Shown here: one piece after another, positions 52,058-60,967 of the stretch
Layout: the number at the start of each line of letters is the position of its first letter
Numbering within the stretch: the first letter of the stretch is position 1
Assembly: GCA_041494245.1 (NCBI GenBank)
Contig: JBGQAK010000013.1
Span: 66,251-130,250, forward strand
Direction of reading: 5' to 3'
From: RBG-13-68-16 sp041494245
GTDB lineage: Bacteria > Acidobacteriota > Thermoanaerobaculia > Thermoanaerobaculales > Thermoanaerobaculaceae
Length of the DNA stretch: 64,000 nt
The notes under the pieces: model-generated
Database searches by the model: none
What the model saw: the letters and a program-made list of their open reading frames with translations, nothing else
Told to the model about the DNA's origin: nothing
Position numbers and translations under genes: made by a program

Positions 52058-52531
52058 ATGCATGAGAAGACCAGGAAGAAAGGCAGACAGCGGGGGCTGA
52101 CCCTCATCGAGGTGCTCATCGCCCTCTTCATCCTCTTTGTCGTGATGGTCGCGATCCTCGAGCTCTTCACCCTCTCGTACACGGTGAGCCTGGGCTCGAA
52201 GGCGCGCACGGACATGATGTACCGGGCCGAGCGCGTGGTCGAGACGCTGCGCTGGCAGCTCGCCCTCTCGCGGGCGGGCAACCCGACGAGCACCGCGTGC
52301 TGCCCGCTCTCGGGAGCGCCGTTCACGCTCCCGACCTCCGGCGCGTGCTACGACAGCTTCTGGGGCCCGGCGGGGCCGGCCAGCGCGATGGGCCCGAACC
52401 CGCCGTACACCGTGACCTACTCGTTCACCGGCAGCCAGGCGACCGTGGTGGTTGCCCCGCTGACGACCGGCACCTACCAGTACATGGGGCCGGTGGCGCG
52501 GAAGGTGGTGCGATATGTCGCCCAGCTCTAA
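52058..52531 (+). CDS. PilV-like minor pilin
   Basis: The 157-residue product has a basic leader MHEKTRKKGRQRG, cleavage before LTLIEVLIALFILFVVMVAILELF, and Glu at position 5 of the mature protein. The PilV label comes from LTLIEVLIALFI and gene order (second after FimT). The globular part has Cys residues in TACCPLSGAPF and SGACYDSF that could form disulfides. The stop overlaps the PilW start by 17 bases. Minor pilins of this set prime pilus assembly and carry PilY1. Confidence 0.82.
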   Translation: MHEKTRKKGRQRGLTLIEVLIALFILFVVMVAILELFTLSYTVSLGSKARTDMMYRAERVVETLRWQLALSRAGNPTSTACCPLSGAPFTLPTSGACYDSFWGPAGPASAMGPNPPYTVTYSFTGSQATVVVAPLTTGTYQYMGPVARKVVRYVAQL

Positions 52532-53732
52532 GCGACAGTCCGGCTTCTCGCTGGTCGAGTTCCTGGTCGTCGTGGCGGCGCTCGGGATGGTCCTGTGGAT
52601 CTTCGGCCAGCTCTTCTTCCCGATGCAGAAGCTGGCCACCCGCCAGCGTCTCGACGTGGAGGCGAGGCAGACCGCCCGCGCCGCACTCGACTACCTGCAC
52701 TACCTGCTGCGGGGCTCCGGGGACATGAACTCCGGCGCCCCCGGCAACCGCACCCCCGCCCTGTTCCTGGCTTGGGCGTGCTCCGGGGCCGGCAACGGGA
52801 CCGCCGCCCAGGTGACCTACGACAACGTCGCCAACGCCAACCTGGCCGACATCGGCACCGACATCATCACCTTCGGCCGCGCCAGCCTCTCCGCGCCCGT
52901 CCTCCTGTCCCCGACGGCCAACTTTGCGGGAGACCAGAGCCCGACCGCGTCCCATTTCTCCTACAACGAAGGGTGCAAGGCCGACGGCAGCGGGAGCGCC
53001 GCGAACCTCGCGCTCTTCAAGCAGGTCACCGGGGCCCACGACGTGGGCGGAGTCCAGCAGAGCGAGGTGATGACTGTCTTCAACCCGCTGAGCGGCGCCT
53101 GGGGGTTCTACCGGATCACCTCGTACGACGACGGCAACAACGGCGACTGCTGCACCGTGACGAAGCGCTGGCTCTCGATCATCGCCAACGCCACCACCGT
53201 CCAGCGTGTGCAACCCTACTCGAGCCCGCCCGCGGGTGGCGCCTGCAACGGTTTCCCCTTGGCGCAGCTCAACAGCCCGCAGCTCGTGCCCGGCATGCGC
53301 TTCTACACCCTGCGGGTGCGCAACGGGTGGCTCGAGCAGAAGATGGGGATCTTCAATCCCAACACCGACAACCCCGGCACGGCGTTCGTCCAGATCCTCC
53401 CCAACGTGGAGGACCTGCAGATCGCCTACCTCTTCAGCAACAACCAGATCCGCAACAACCTCACGACCAACCGGCTGCCGTCCGCCCAGCAGTACGTGCC
53501 CGGCGTGTCCGTCGGCGCCGGCTTCGACGTCCTCGACGTGTGGGCGATCCGTTTCACCGTGACCGTCCGCTCGACCGCGGAGGTCCCGGGTGGGTTGAAC
53601 AAGGACAACATCCAGCCGGTGGCGGAGGACCACGACCCCAAGACCGACACGCCGGCCAAGGTGAAGGACAACTTCTACCACGTGCAGCTCACCGGCACGG
53701 CCACGCTGCGCAACCGGACGCCGGGGAGCTAG
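52515..53732 (+). CDS. PilW-like minor pilin
   Basis: The 405-residue product has leader MSPSSKRQSG and mature start FSLVEFLVVVAALGMVLWIF, with the conserved Glu5. The large beta-rich domain carries AARTARAALDYLHYLLRGSG-like wording (RQTARAALDYLHYLLRGSG) typical of PilW, where an extended helix is followed by a long sandwich region. Cys residues in AWACSGAGNG, EGCKADGS and GDCCTVT may form disulfides. It overlaps the PilV-like gene and precedes the PilX-like gene by 12 bases. Confidence 0.8.
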   Translation: MSPSSKRQSGFSLVEFLVVVAALGMVLWIFGQLFFPMQKLATRQRLDVEARQTARAALDYLHYLLRGSGDMNSGAPGNRTPALFLAWACSGAGNGTAAQVTYDNVANANLADIGTDIITFGRASLSAPVLLSPTANFAGDQSPTASHFSYNEGCKADGSGSAANLALFKQVTGAHDVGGVQQSEVMTVFNPLSGAWGFYRITSYDDGNNGDCCTVTKRWLSIIANATTVQRVQPYSSPPAGGACNGFPLAQLNSPQLVPGMRFYTLRVRNGWLEQKMGIFNPNTDNPGTAFVQILPNVEDLQIAYLFSNNQIRNNLTTNRLPSAQQYVPGVSVGAGFDVLDVWAIRFTVTVRSTAEVPGGLNKDNIQPVAEDHDPKTDTPAKVKDNFYHVQLTGTATLRNRTPGS

Positions 53733-53744
53733 GGGAGGCCGGAC

Positions 53745-54401
53745 ATGAAGACCCGTGAACGCGGCATTGCGCTCATCCTGGTGATCCTGGTCCTGCTCGT
53801 GCTGAGCGTGCTGGGGATCACGGCCTCCGTGATGATGACCCAGGAGGACAAGACCTCCAGCCGGCAGGACCTGCAGCGGTCGGCGTTCTACGTGGCCGAG
53901 GTCGGGCTGCGCACCGGGGAGGGGATCCTCACGCCCATCCCGTACAGCAACGACAACCTGAACAACCTGCTCATCTACGATTCCTCGGCCCAGGCCCAGA
54001 CGCCGGCCATGGTCCCGGCTCGGCCGGTGGTGCCGCCCGGGTGGGACCTCGCGCACCTGGGCACGTACCTCGCCCCCGGAGGGGTCCCGGTTGTCAACCG
54101 TGAGGTGGCGATCGCGGGCAGCACCAGCGGGAAGGTGCGGGCGTTCTACTCGCTGTGCGTGCGGAACAACCCCGATGACCCGGGGATCATCTACTCGCCG
54201 CCCAGGAACCTCGACAGTCGGCTGCGCCTGATCTCGGTGGCGTTCATCACCGACTCCGCCGGGCTCACGGCGAACACAAACATGCTGGCGGTGAAGATAC
54301 TCGAGGAGGAGATCAACTGGACCGGCTGGACCCAGGGCGCGTCCAACCAGAAGCTCGGGAATGCGGCCGGAACCAGCTCGGCGATCTACGCCGGGACATG
54401 A
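53745..54401 (+). CDS. PilX-like minor pilin
   Basis: The 218-residue product starts MKTRERGIALILVILVLLVLSVLGITA, the PilX pattern in which the mature protein begins near GIALILV and the usual Glu5 is absent. SRQDLQRSAFYVAEVGLRTGE corresponds to the long helix with the typical AFYxAExG motif of PilX proteins. GGAGG-like AGGGGAGG lies about ten bases before the ATG at 53745. Its TGA overlaps an ATG at 54398, while the preferred pilY1 start is at 54446. Confidence 0.82.
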   Translation: MKTRERGIALILVILVLLVLSVLGITASVMMTQEDKTSSRQDLQRSAFYVAEVGLRTGEGILTPIPYSNDNLNNLLIYDSSAQAQTPAMVPARPVVPPGWDLAHLGTYLAPGGVPVVNREVAIAGSTSGKVRAFYSLCVRNNPDDPGIIYSPPRNLDSRLRLISVAFITDSAGLTANTNMLAVKILEEEINWTGWTQGASNQKLGNAAGTSSAIYAGT

Positions 54402-54445
54402 GCGACGGGACGGGGCCTTTCGGGCACGTCCAGAGGAGGTCTGCG

Positions 54446-57400
54446 ATGCGAAGGACAGCGAAACTCACGCGGTGGTTGGTGGCGCCGGCGGCGGCGATGA
54501 TGGTGTGCCTCTCCGCGGCGCGCGCCGACGAGGGGTTCGACGCGATGAAGCAGATCACCTCCCAGTGGGTGAGGCCCGACCTGCTGCTTATCATGGACGT
54601 CTCCGGCTCGATGGGGGGGGATCTCTACGGGAGCGGCGTGGGGGTGGACACCACCGGCACCTGGCCGACGGCAACCTGGTCCAGCTCCTCGTCAGGGTGC
54701 TCCTCGGGGAAATGCACCACGTGGCGGTACCAGCTGGAAGTCAGCCAGACCTACCCGAGCCGCATGTGCACGGTGAAGAACGCCATGGGCAACTCGGTCA
54801 CGATCATCACCGAGTGGTTCACCCCCGGCTATACCGACGCGGCTCCCGTGGGCGTCTGGCCGGCGGTTGACAAAAACCTCTGGAAGATCGCCGGTGCGAC
54901 GGTCACCGGCCCGACGTACACGAAGACGGCCGGTGTTCCGACGCTGCAAGATTTCGTGTGGACCGTGACGTTCAGCGCCAGACAGGCCGACCCGGGCATC
55001 CCGTACAACACGGACCCGAGACCGCTGATCAACGCCCACCCGCCGACGTTCGGCTACTCGGGCGCGGACACTAGCAAGATCTGCGCGCAGCTCGCACCCG
55101 CCGACCTCATCGGCAAGACCGCCAACACCGTCAACTGGGGACTCGAGACGTTCTCCGGGTATGACTGCAGCACTGAGACGCTCAACGTCACCATCAACTC
55201 CAACGACACCGGCAACGTCTCGGCGCTCGAGACCGCCATGAACTTCACGTACAACGGCGGCCAGGACGCCTCAAGCTACACCCCAACCCGCGGGGCGATC
55301 CAGTACGCCAAGACCGTGATGACCAACACCTTCAACGCCGACCCCAAGAAGACGTGCGGGCGCACGTACGGGGCGATCCTCATGACGGACGGTCTCTCCA
55401 ATTACTGCAACCCCTCCAGCGGCAACTGGATCGACCCGTGCGACAGCAGCAAGCCGGCCTACACGTGCGACAACGGCTCGAGCGGCTACGACTGCGAGGG
55501 GCGCAACGGGAAGGGCCGCAACTACACCTCGTTCGCCGCCGGCAGGGTCGAGGAGCTCTACAACCTGAACCTGACCGCGGGGGGCAAGACCTACAAGGTG
55601 CGCACGTGGGTGGTCGGGGTCTCCAACGCGGTCAGCCCGTGCGAGCTGAACTTCGAAGCCTACATGGGGCGCACCGATTCCTCGGCGCCGATCGGCGACG
55701 CCGGCTTCTCCCTGGCCGACGACCCCTACCTGCCGACCGCGACGGGGGACAGCTCCAAGTACACGATCAATACGAGCCACCCCGCGTACGCCTATTTCGC
55801 GACCACCTCCGCGGCGCTCCAGGATGCCCTCGCGAACATCCTGGCCGCCCTCGGGACGGGCGACTACTCGACTGCGGCGCCCTCGCTGGCGGCCTCGCCC
55901 ACGAGCAACGTCGCGGTGGGCCTCCTCACCAGCGCCAGCTACCCGAGCTGGCAGGGACACATCTACGCCTACGACCTCAAGAACCAGACCACCAGGCCCG
56001 ACCCGTACTCCTTCCCGCTCCTGTGGGACGCGGGAACGTCCTTGAGCACGGGGACCTTTGATGTCACCGGGGACGGCGTCCCGGACCCCAACCACGGCTA
56101 CACGAGAAAGATCTACACCTGGAACCCGACCAGCGGCTATGCGCTCTTTCAGATCAGCGATTCTTCAGCCAGCACCGTGACCACCCTCAATACCATCTGC
56201 GGCTCGTGCGGGATCACCCAGGCCGTCCTGGACTTCATTCGCGGCTATGACGGTACGCTGACTAACACGCAACGGAGCTGGCTGCTGGGGGCGATCCTCA
56301 ACTCCACGCCGGCGCTCACCGGCCCCCCCGAGGTCTGGCAGACCGGGCTGCTGCAGAACCACCAGGCGTTCGAGCAGAAGTACACGGACCGCCACAAGCT
56401 AGCATGGGTCGGCAGCTCGGACGGCATGGTCCACGCCTTCGACCTGGTGGACGGCGCGGAGATCCTGGCGATGCTCCCGCCCGACCTGCTCGCCAAGCAG
56501 ATCACGCTCTACAACACCTACTTGACCGAAAAGGCGAAGGCGGCCAAGAGCGCGGTGGTCGGCCAGAAGAAGGACCCCGCGCAGCACATCTACGGCGTGG
56601 CCAACTCGCTGCGCTTTGCCGATGTCTGGAACGCCGCGACGAGCGAGTACCGGACCCTCCTATTCATCACCGAGGGGCCGGGCGGCACCGGCATCCACGC
56701 CGTGGACGTGACGCACGCCTACCCGGGGCGGACGCAGGTGCCGTACAAGGTCTGGAGTCACACCCCGCCCACCAACGACAACGACTACACGGTCGGGAAG
56801 AAGGACTACCCGGCCGACTGCACAGGCGCCGGCTGCACGACGCAGATCACGCCGCTGTGGAGCCTCACCGCCAACGGTGCAGCAGGGACGACGACGGTGG
56901 CGGAGCTCGGCCAGACCTGGAGCGTGCCCGCCCTGGGAGCCTCGGATGTCACCACCTGGGAGCTGGTGGTGGGCGCCGGCTGGGACCCCAGCAAGCTCAC
57001 CAGCGGCACACCCGTAGTCCTGCGCATCAACCCCAACACGGGCGCGGTCACCAAGTACACCGGCCTGACCAACGAGGCCAGCGGCACCTACGTGCACAAC
57101 CAGGCGTTCGCCGACAACGGGATCTTCCAGACCAACTCGCAGTTTTTCCACCCGGACAACGTCGTGGACCAGGGCGTGCAGCTCGACCTGCACGGGCACG
57201 TCTGGCTCCTGAACAAGGGGGCCACGCCCGCGTGGACACCCGCCAAGCTGACGGACGCCAGCAACCTCATCAAGGGGCAGCCGCTGTACTACGCGGCCGC
57301 ACTCGCACCGTACCCCGCCGTGTCGCCCACGTACGACGTGTACGCCCTCTCGAGCGGCACGTTCTACGAGAAGAGCGCGGCGGTCAGCGGGCCCAACATC

Positions 57401-57883
57401 GGCACCACCGGGAACTTCATGCCCGCAATCATCCTGGCCGCGCGCAAGATCTCCGACGGGAGCGTCAGCATCGGGAGGTTCTACCTGAAAGACATGACCC
57501 TAACGGACGGAACGAAGCTGGGCGCGCAAACACAGATCACCCAGTACCCCCTGGTCCTCGTCCCGCGCCCGGGCACGACCGGCAAGGCCATTGCCCTCTA
57601 CCTCGCGTACGACCCCAAGGCCGGGACGTGCGTCGGCTCCTCCTACGCGCTGGTGGCAACGTTCGACCCGGCCAGCCTCAGCACCGCGACGTTCTCCCTG
57701 CAGTTCGCGGGGACGGGTGCGGCCGCGGGCTATGCGGTGGACCCCGGCGGCCAGATCCACGTGGCCCAGTCGTTCGTCGGCACGGGCGGCCAGGCGTACT
57801 TCCCCGGCAGCCTCTCGTTGCCGTCGTTGCCCTCCTCCGGCGGTCTGGGCGGCACCATCGCCTGGTGGGCCGAACTGCAGTAG
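54446..57883 (+). CDS. pilY1: PilY1-type pilus tip adhesin with von Willebrand A domain
   Basis: PilY1 sits at the pilus tip, where it mediates adhesion and surface sensing. The 1145-residue product has a signal peptide (TRWLVAPAAAMMVCLSAARA), a VWA domain with MIDAS motif Asp51-x-Ser53-x-Ser55 (LLIMDVSGSMGG) and AILMTDGLSNYCN, an EF-hand-like calcium loop DVTGDGVPDPNHG near residue 540, and the C-terminal beta-propeller beginning WVGSSDGMVHAFDLVDGAEI (about 653-672). GAGGAGG lies about seven bases before the ATG at 54446; a start at 54398 would overlap pilX. It closes the minor pilin operon and is followed by a strong terminator. Confidence 0.92.
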   Translation: MRRTAKLTRWLVAPAAAMMVCLSAARADEGFDAMKQITSQWVRPDLLLIMDVSGSMGGDLYGSGVGVDTTGTWPTATWSSSSSGCSSGKCTTWRYQLEVSQTYPSRMCTVKNAMGNSVTIITEWFTPGYTDAAPVGVWPAVDKNLWKIAGATVTGPTYTKTAGVPTLQDFVWTVTFSARQADPGIPYNTDPRPLINAHPPTFGYSGADTSKICAQLAPADLIGKTANTVNWGLETFSGYDCSTETLNVTINSNDTGNVSALETAMNFTYNGGQDASSYTPTRGAIQYAKTVMTNTFNADPKKTCGRTYGAILMTDGLSNYCNPSSGNWIDPCDSSKPAYTCDNGSSGYDCEGRNGKGRNYTSFAAGRVEELYNLNLTAGGKTYKVRTWVVGVSNAVSPCELNFEAYMGRTDSSAPIGDAGFSLADDPYLPTATGDSSKYTINTSHPAYAYFATTSAALQDALANILAALGTGDYSTAAPSLAASPTSNVAVGLLTSASYPSWQGHIYAYDLKNQTTRPDPYSFPLLWDAGTSLSTGTFDVTGDGVPDPNHGYTRKIYTWNPTSGYALFQISDSSASTVTTLNTICGSCGITQAVLDFIRGYDGTLTNTQRSWLLGAILNSTPALTGPPEVWQTGLLQNHQAFEQKYTDRHKLAWVGSSDGMVHAFDLVDGAEILAMLPPDLLAKQITLYNTYLTEKAKAAKSAVVGQKKDPAQHIYGVANSLRFADVWNAATSEYRTLLFITEGPGGTGIHAVDVTHAYPGRTQVPYKVWSHTPPTNDNDYTVGKKDYPADCTGAGCTTQITPLWSLTANGAAGTTTVAELGQTWSVPALGASDVTTWELVVGAGWDPSKLTSGTPVVLRINPNTGAVTKYTGLTNEASGTYVHNQAFADNGIFQTNSQFFHPDNVVDQGVQLDLHGHVWLLNKGATPAWTPAKLTDASNLIKGQPLYYAAALAPYPAVSPTYDVYALSSGTFYEKSAAVSGPNIGTTGNFMPAIILAARKISDGSVSIGRFYLKDMTLTDGTKLGAQTQITQYPLVLVPRPGTTGKAIALYLAYDPKAGTCVGSSYALVATFDPASLSTATFSLQFAGTGAAAGYAVDPGGQIHVAQSFVGTGGQAYFPGSLSLPSLPSSGGLGGTIAWWAELQ

Positions 57884-57908
57884 GCCCTGACGCACCCCAA
57901 TGTAGTCA

Positions 57909-57939
57909 GGGGTGGGCGTACGCCCACCCCCCTTTTTTT
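57909..57939 (+). terminator. Strong Rho-independent terminator of the pilus operon
   Basis: GGGGTGGGCG and CGCCCACCCC form a perfect ten-base-pair stem closed by TA, followed by CC and seven T. It lies 25 bases after the pilY1 stop. A competing stem CCCTGAC (57885-57891) / GTCAGGG (57905-57911) overlaps its 5' side. Confidence 0.9.
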
Positions 57940-58470
57940 CCCCGCGGCTGCCCGGCCGGCTTTGTCTTGTCACTGCGTGACGGCTTCTTGTTTGTGCCGG
58001 TCCCGCGGGTAGCAAACTTTCCTTTCTTGCCACTTCGTGGCGTTTCTTTTCTTGCCCTGCGGGCTGGGAGCAGTCGCTCGGGCTGCGCATCGAGCGCAGC
58101 CCTCCGACCCGCCTTCGCGTGCGACCGAGCTGGCACAGACCGGCGTGCGGACCCTCGCTGTTCCCCTCCCTCGTATAAGGATCTCGGTCGGGGCCAGCGT
58201 CTCCACCCGCCGGTCTGGCCGCTCGGTTCCCGCACGCTCCGCCGGAATGGCTCCTATCGCCCGCGGGCGGAGGAGAGTGCGGCCGCAGGGCGCGGGGGCG
58301 CTCAAGGCCGCACGGTCGGTCACCCGCGGCACCGGCAATTCAAAGCCTCCACGCAGTGGAAGAAAGGAGAAGGCTACGCACCCGCGGGGAAAAACTGAGT
58401 ATCCGAGCCCGCGGGGCAAAACAGAGTGCGAAGCCGCCCCGGGGCAGAGAATGAAGGCCTCACGCAGAGG
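57940..58470. repeat. Large structured intergenic repeat, copy C (internally shortened)
   Basis: About 530 bases between the pilus terminator and the convergent metallo-hydrolase gene. Left arm: hairpin GTCAC-TGC-GTGAC (57969-57981), a CCGGTCCCGCGGGT module, then GCCAC-TTC-GTGGC (58029-58041). Core 58057-58264 is gap-free against the other copies. After GCCCGC it jumps straight to the right-hand module (GGGCGGAGGAG, then GTGCGGCC / GGCCGCAC), lacking about 250 bases present in copy A between short direct repeats. Right arm: TCCAC-GCA-GTGGA (58348-58360) and three CCGCGGGG-type modules. Confidence 0.85.
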
Positions 58471-58483
58471 GCGCGCCGCCCAA

Positions 58484-58537
58484 TTCGGGATTATTCCAGA
58501 TTCACTGCGCTGCCGGCTCTGTCGAGCCCTGAGCCCT
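58484..58537. repeat. Composite downstream repeat (19-mer plus heptamers), copy 2
   Basis: TTCGGGATTATTCCAGATT (58484-58502) is followed after 21 bases by GAGCCCT GAGCCCT, whose last bases are part of the stop codon of the minus-strand metallo-hydrolase. It has the same architecture as 38060-38112. Confidence 0.6.
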
Positions 58538-59222
58538 ATTCCTTTTTCTTGATCACCACCTGGATGCCGCTGCCCTCGAGCAGCTTGGCGAACCTCTGGG
58601 CATCCGCGTCGCTGCCCACGATCGCGCCGTAGTGCATCGGAACCGCCACCTTTGGCTTGATCTTCAGGGCCGCCTTGGCCGCCTCGTCGGCGGTCATGAC
58701 GTAGGTGCCCGAGACCGGCAGCAGCGCCACGTCGGGGGCGAGGCCGGTCATCTCGGGGATGAGGTCCGTGTCGCCCGCGTGGTAGTAGGTCACCCCTTCG
58801 GCGGTGATGATGAAGCCGACCTTGCCGTCCTTCTGGGGGTGGAACGTCTTGTTGGTGTTGTAGGCGGGGACGGCCTTGACCGTGATGCCGGCGACGGTCT
58901 TCGTCTCGCCCACCGCGATCACCTCCACCGGGACCGGGAGCTTGCCCGACACCTCCTTGGGTGCCACGACGATCGTCCCGCCCTTGTGGATCTTCGCCAC
59001 GTCGGCCGGCGAGAGGTGGTCGAAGTGGTCGTGCGTGATGAGGATGACGTCCGCCTTTGGCAAGCCGTCCGGGATCTGGTAGGGGTCCACGTAGACCACC
59101 ACCGGGCCGTCAATGCGAAACGTGTCGTGCCCGAGCCAGTGCAGTTTCTCCGTCATGTCGCGCGCCTCCCCGCTGCCGGTCGTGACCGCCGCCAGCAGCG
59201 CCACGAATGCCAACCTGTTCAT
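58536..59222 (-). CDS. Metal-dependent hydrolase, beta-lactamase fold (UPF0173-like), exported
   Basis: The 228-residue product has a short signal peptide (NRLAFVALLAAVTTGSGEA) and a metallo-beta-lactamase fold: HWLGHDTFRIDG, ITHDHFDHLSPADVAKI (HxHxDH), YYHAGDTDLIPEM and PKVAVPMHYGA. This is the UlaG/UPF0173 group, usually cytosolic, so the signal peptide is unusual. TGGAGG five bases before the ATG at 59222 favours that start over an ATG at 59234. The substrate is unknown. It converges on pilY1 across repeat copy C. Confidence 0.85.
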   Translation of the reverse strand: MNRLAFVALLAAVTTGSGEARDMTEKLHWLGHDTFRIDGPVVVYVDPYQIPDGLPKADVILITHDHFDHLSPADVAKIHKGGTIVVAPKEVSGKLPVPVEVIAVGETKTVAGITVKAVPAYNTNKTFHPQKDGKVGFIITAEGVTYYHAGDTDLIPEMTGLAPDVALLPVSGTYVMTADEAAKAALKIKPKVAVPMHYGAIVGSDADAQRFAKLLEGSGIQVVIKKKE

Positions 59223-59369
59223 GCCGACCTCCACACCTGAGGCAGAATCCCCGTGCAGTCGAGTGTCCTTCTCCCCGCCCGAGTTTTCAAGACCCCAGCC
59301 GTTCTGCGCCTTGTTCCGGGCTCCGGGCCCGTGCTCTGTTCCCCCCGAGCCTATTCGTGTCGTGGTCTT

Positions 59370-59390
59370 CCTGCGCCCTGTGCCCTGGCC
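59370..59390. repeat. Three heptamers after the PhoH gene end
   Basis: CCTGCGC CCTGTGC CCTGGCC run with an exact seven-base period and end one base before the PhoH stop codon. The units match those at 40809-40843. Confidence 0.6.
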
Positions 59391-59391
59391 T

Positions 59392-60882
59392 CTACAGTTC
59401 GTCTGCCTTGGTCGAGATCGGGCCGCGGTAGTTGCGCACGAGCCGCACCTGCGCCACGTACGGGCCGAACCCCCGGTAGGCCTGTTTGATCCGCGTCAGC
59501 GCGTTGGAGCGCCAGTCCACGTAGGGGTTGTCGATCTGGATCGGGTCCAGGCACCCCGCCAGCACGACCTTGGAGGAGGCGCAGAACCGGCTCATCAGGG
59601 TCTTGGCGAGGTGGCGGTCGCCGTTCTGCAGCTCGTCCACCAGCACCAGAGAGTTCTCGATGTCGAGGCCGCGCAGGAGAGAGGTGGAGAGCAGCGTGAG
59701 CCGACCTGTGGTCTCCAGGTCGCGCAGGAAGTCGTGCCCGTTGGCGAGGGACACCGACCGGATCGCCTGGAAGAACGGCTCGAGCCACGGTGACATCTTC
59801 TCGTCGTGGTCGCCGGGCAGGTAGCCCATCTCGAAGCGGCTCGAAGAGTGCTCGGGGCGCAGCAAGATGAGACCATTCTCAAAACCGGGCTCGGCGCCGG
59901 ACAGCGGCTGCGAGCGCTGGTGCACCTTGAAGCTGGTCGGCTGCCCAAACAGCAGGTAGAGCGCCCCGATCACCATCAGGCGCGTCTTGCCGGAGCCGGC
60001 GGGGCCGTCCAGCACCACGAGCTGCACCTCGGGGTCGAGGAGGAACTCGAGGGCGAAGATCTGGCGGGCATCGGCCGGCGTGAAGCCGAGCACCGCGCGC
60101 GGCGTCCAGCACTCCCGCTTGCTGTCCCAATACTGCGCGTAGCGCAGCTCGCTGGCGCACCCGCGCCGGGCGTCCACCCTCAGCAGCACCTCGCGATTGC
60201 CGCAGGAGAGCACGAGCCCCTGGTTCCAGACGGGCTGCGGGAGCTGCTCGGAGAGGAGCGAGAGCGGCACGGTGCGCTCGCGCGGCGCGCCGCTCGCGAA
60301 GAAGGCCTCCAGCACCTTGCGGTCCACCGCGATCTCAGTCACCCCGTCAAAGATCTCCTCCGGGGTGTTGAGGTCGAGCTTGCCGAAGCGCAGCGGCTCG
60401 GCGTCGAGGCCGAGGGCGTCGCAGCGCAGCAGCATGTTGGAGTCCTCGGAGATCAGCACCACCCGGAAGCGCCCGTTGCCGTTGTTCATCGCCTGGATGC
60501 GCCGGGCGGCCTGGATGATGCGGTTGTCCCCGTGGCCGTTGCCGTTGCCCGAGGTGACCGGGAGCGTGGGCTCCCACGCCAGCACCCCCCCGGTGGGCGT
60601 GGCCGGCAGTGCCTCGAGGTCGAGCTCGCCGCGCAGGAAGCGCTCGGCGCTGTGGTGGATGAGGGCGCCGTTGCGGTAGGCGAGGATCTTGCGCGTCGCG
60701 GCCCGCGCCGCAGCCCGCACCCCCTCGGACTTGGTGCGGCTGGCCTGCAGCTTGCCGAGCTCGTCGAGCACCTGGTGCAAAAGCACGACGAGGTTGCCCG
60801 GCCGCAGCAGCCGGTCGAGGGCTTCGGGGTTGTCTACGAGGGCGCTTGTATCGGGAATGTAGACGTCGACGGGTTTCGTCAT
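59392..60882 (-). CDS. PhoH2-type PIN-PhoH ATPase
   Basis: PhoH2 proteins combine a PIN ribonuclease with a PhoH ATPase and act as RNA helicase/nucleases. In 496 residues the PIN part shows PDTSALVDNPEAL, HQVLDELGKLQ and SEDSNMLLRCDALGL (acidic cluster); the PhoH part has Walker A VVLDGPAGSGKTRL, Walker B SLVLVDELQN, and LSTSLLRGLDIENS, LAGCLDPIQIDNPYVD and LVRNYRGPIS. An SGNGNGHG linker lies in the PIN domain. TATTCT ends eleven bases before the ATG at 60882; an ATG at 60891 adds three residues. It stands alone. Confidence 0.9.
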   Translation of the reverse strand: MTKPVDVYIPDTSALVDNPEALDRLLRPGNLVVLLHQVLDELGKLQASRTKSEGVRAAARAATRKILAYRNGALIHHSAERFLRGELDLEALPATPTGGVLAWEPTLPVTSGNGNGHGDNRIIQAARRIQAMNNGNGRFRVVLISEDSNMLLRCDALGLDAEPLRFGKLDLNTPEEIFDGVTEIAVDRKVLEAFFASGAPRERTVPLSLLSEQLPQPVWNQGLVLSCGNREVLLRVDARRGCASELRYAQYWDSKRECWTPRAVLGFTPADARQIFALEFLLDPEVQLVVLDGPAGSGKTRLMVIGALYLLFGQPTSFKVHQRSQPLSGAEPGFENGLILLRPEHSSSRFEMGYLPGDHDEKMSPWLEPFFQAIRSVSLANGHDFLRDLETTGRLTLLSTSLLRGLDIENSLVLVDELQNGDRHLAKTLMSRFCASSKVVLAGCLDPIQIDNPYVDWRSNALTRIKQAYRGFGPYVAQVRLVRNYRGPISTKADEL

Positions 60883-60942
60883 CTCAGACATTCAGAATAC
60901 CACAGGCCGCAACTATCTTCCCACCGGACGCCCGCCCAAGGT

Positions 60943-60963
60943 CTGAGCCCCAAGCCTCGATCC
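60943..60963. repeat. Degenerate heptamers after a gene end
   Basis: CTGAGCC CCAAGCC TCGATCC, a degenerate seven-base tract ending four bases before the stop codon at 60968. It is weaker than the tracts at 40809 and 59370. Confidence 0.4.
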
Positions 60964-60967
60964 CGCC

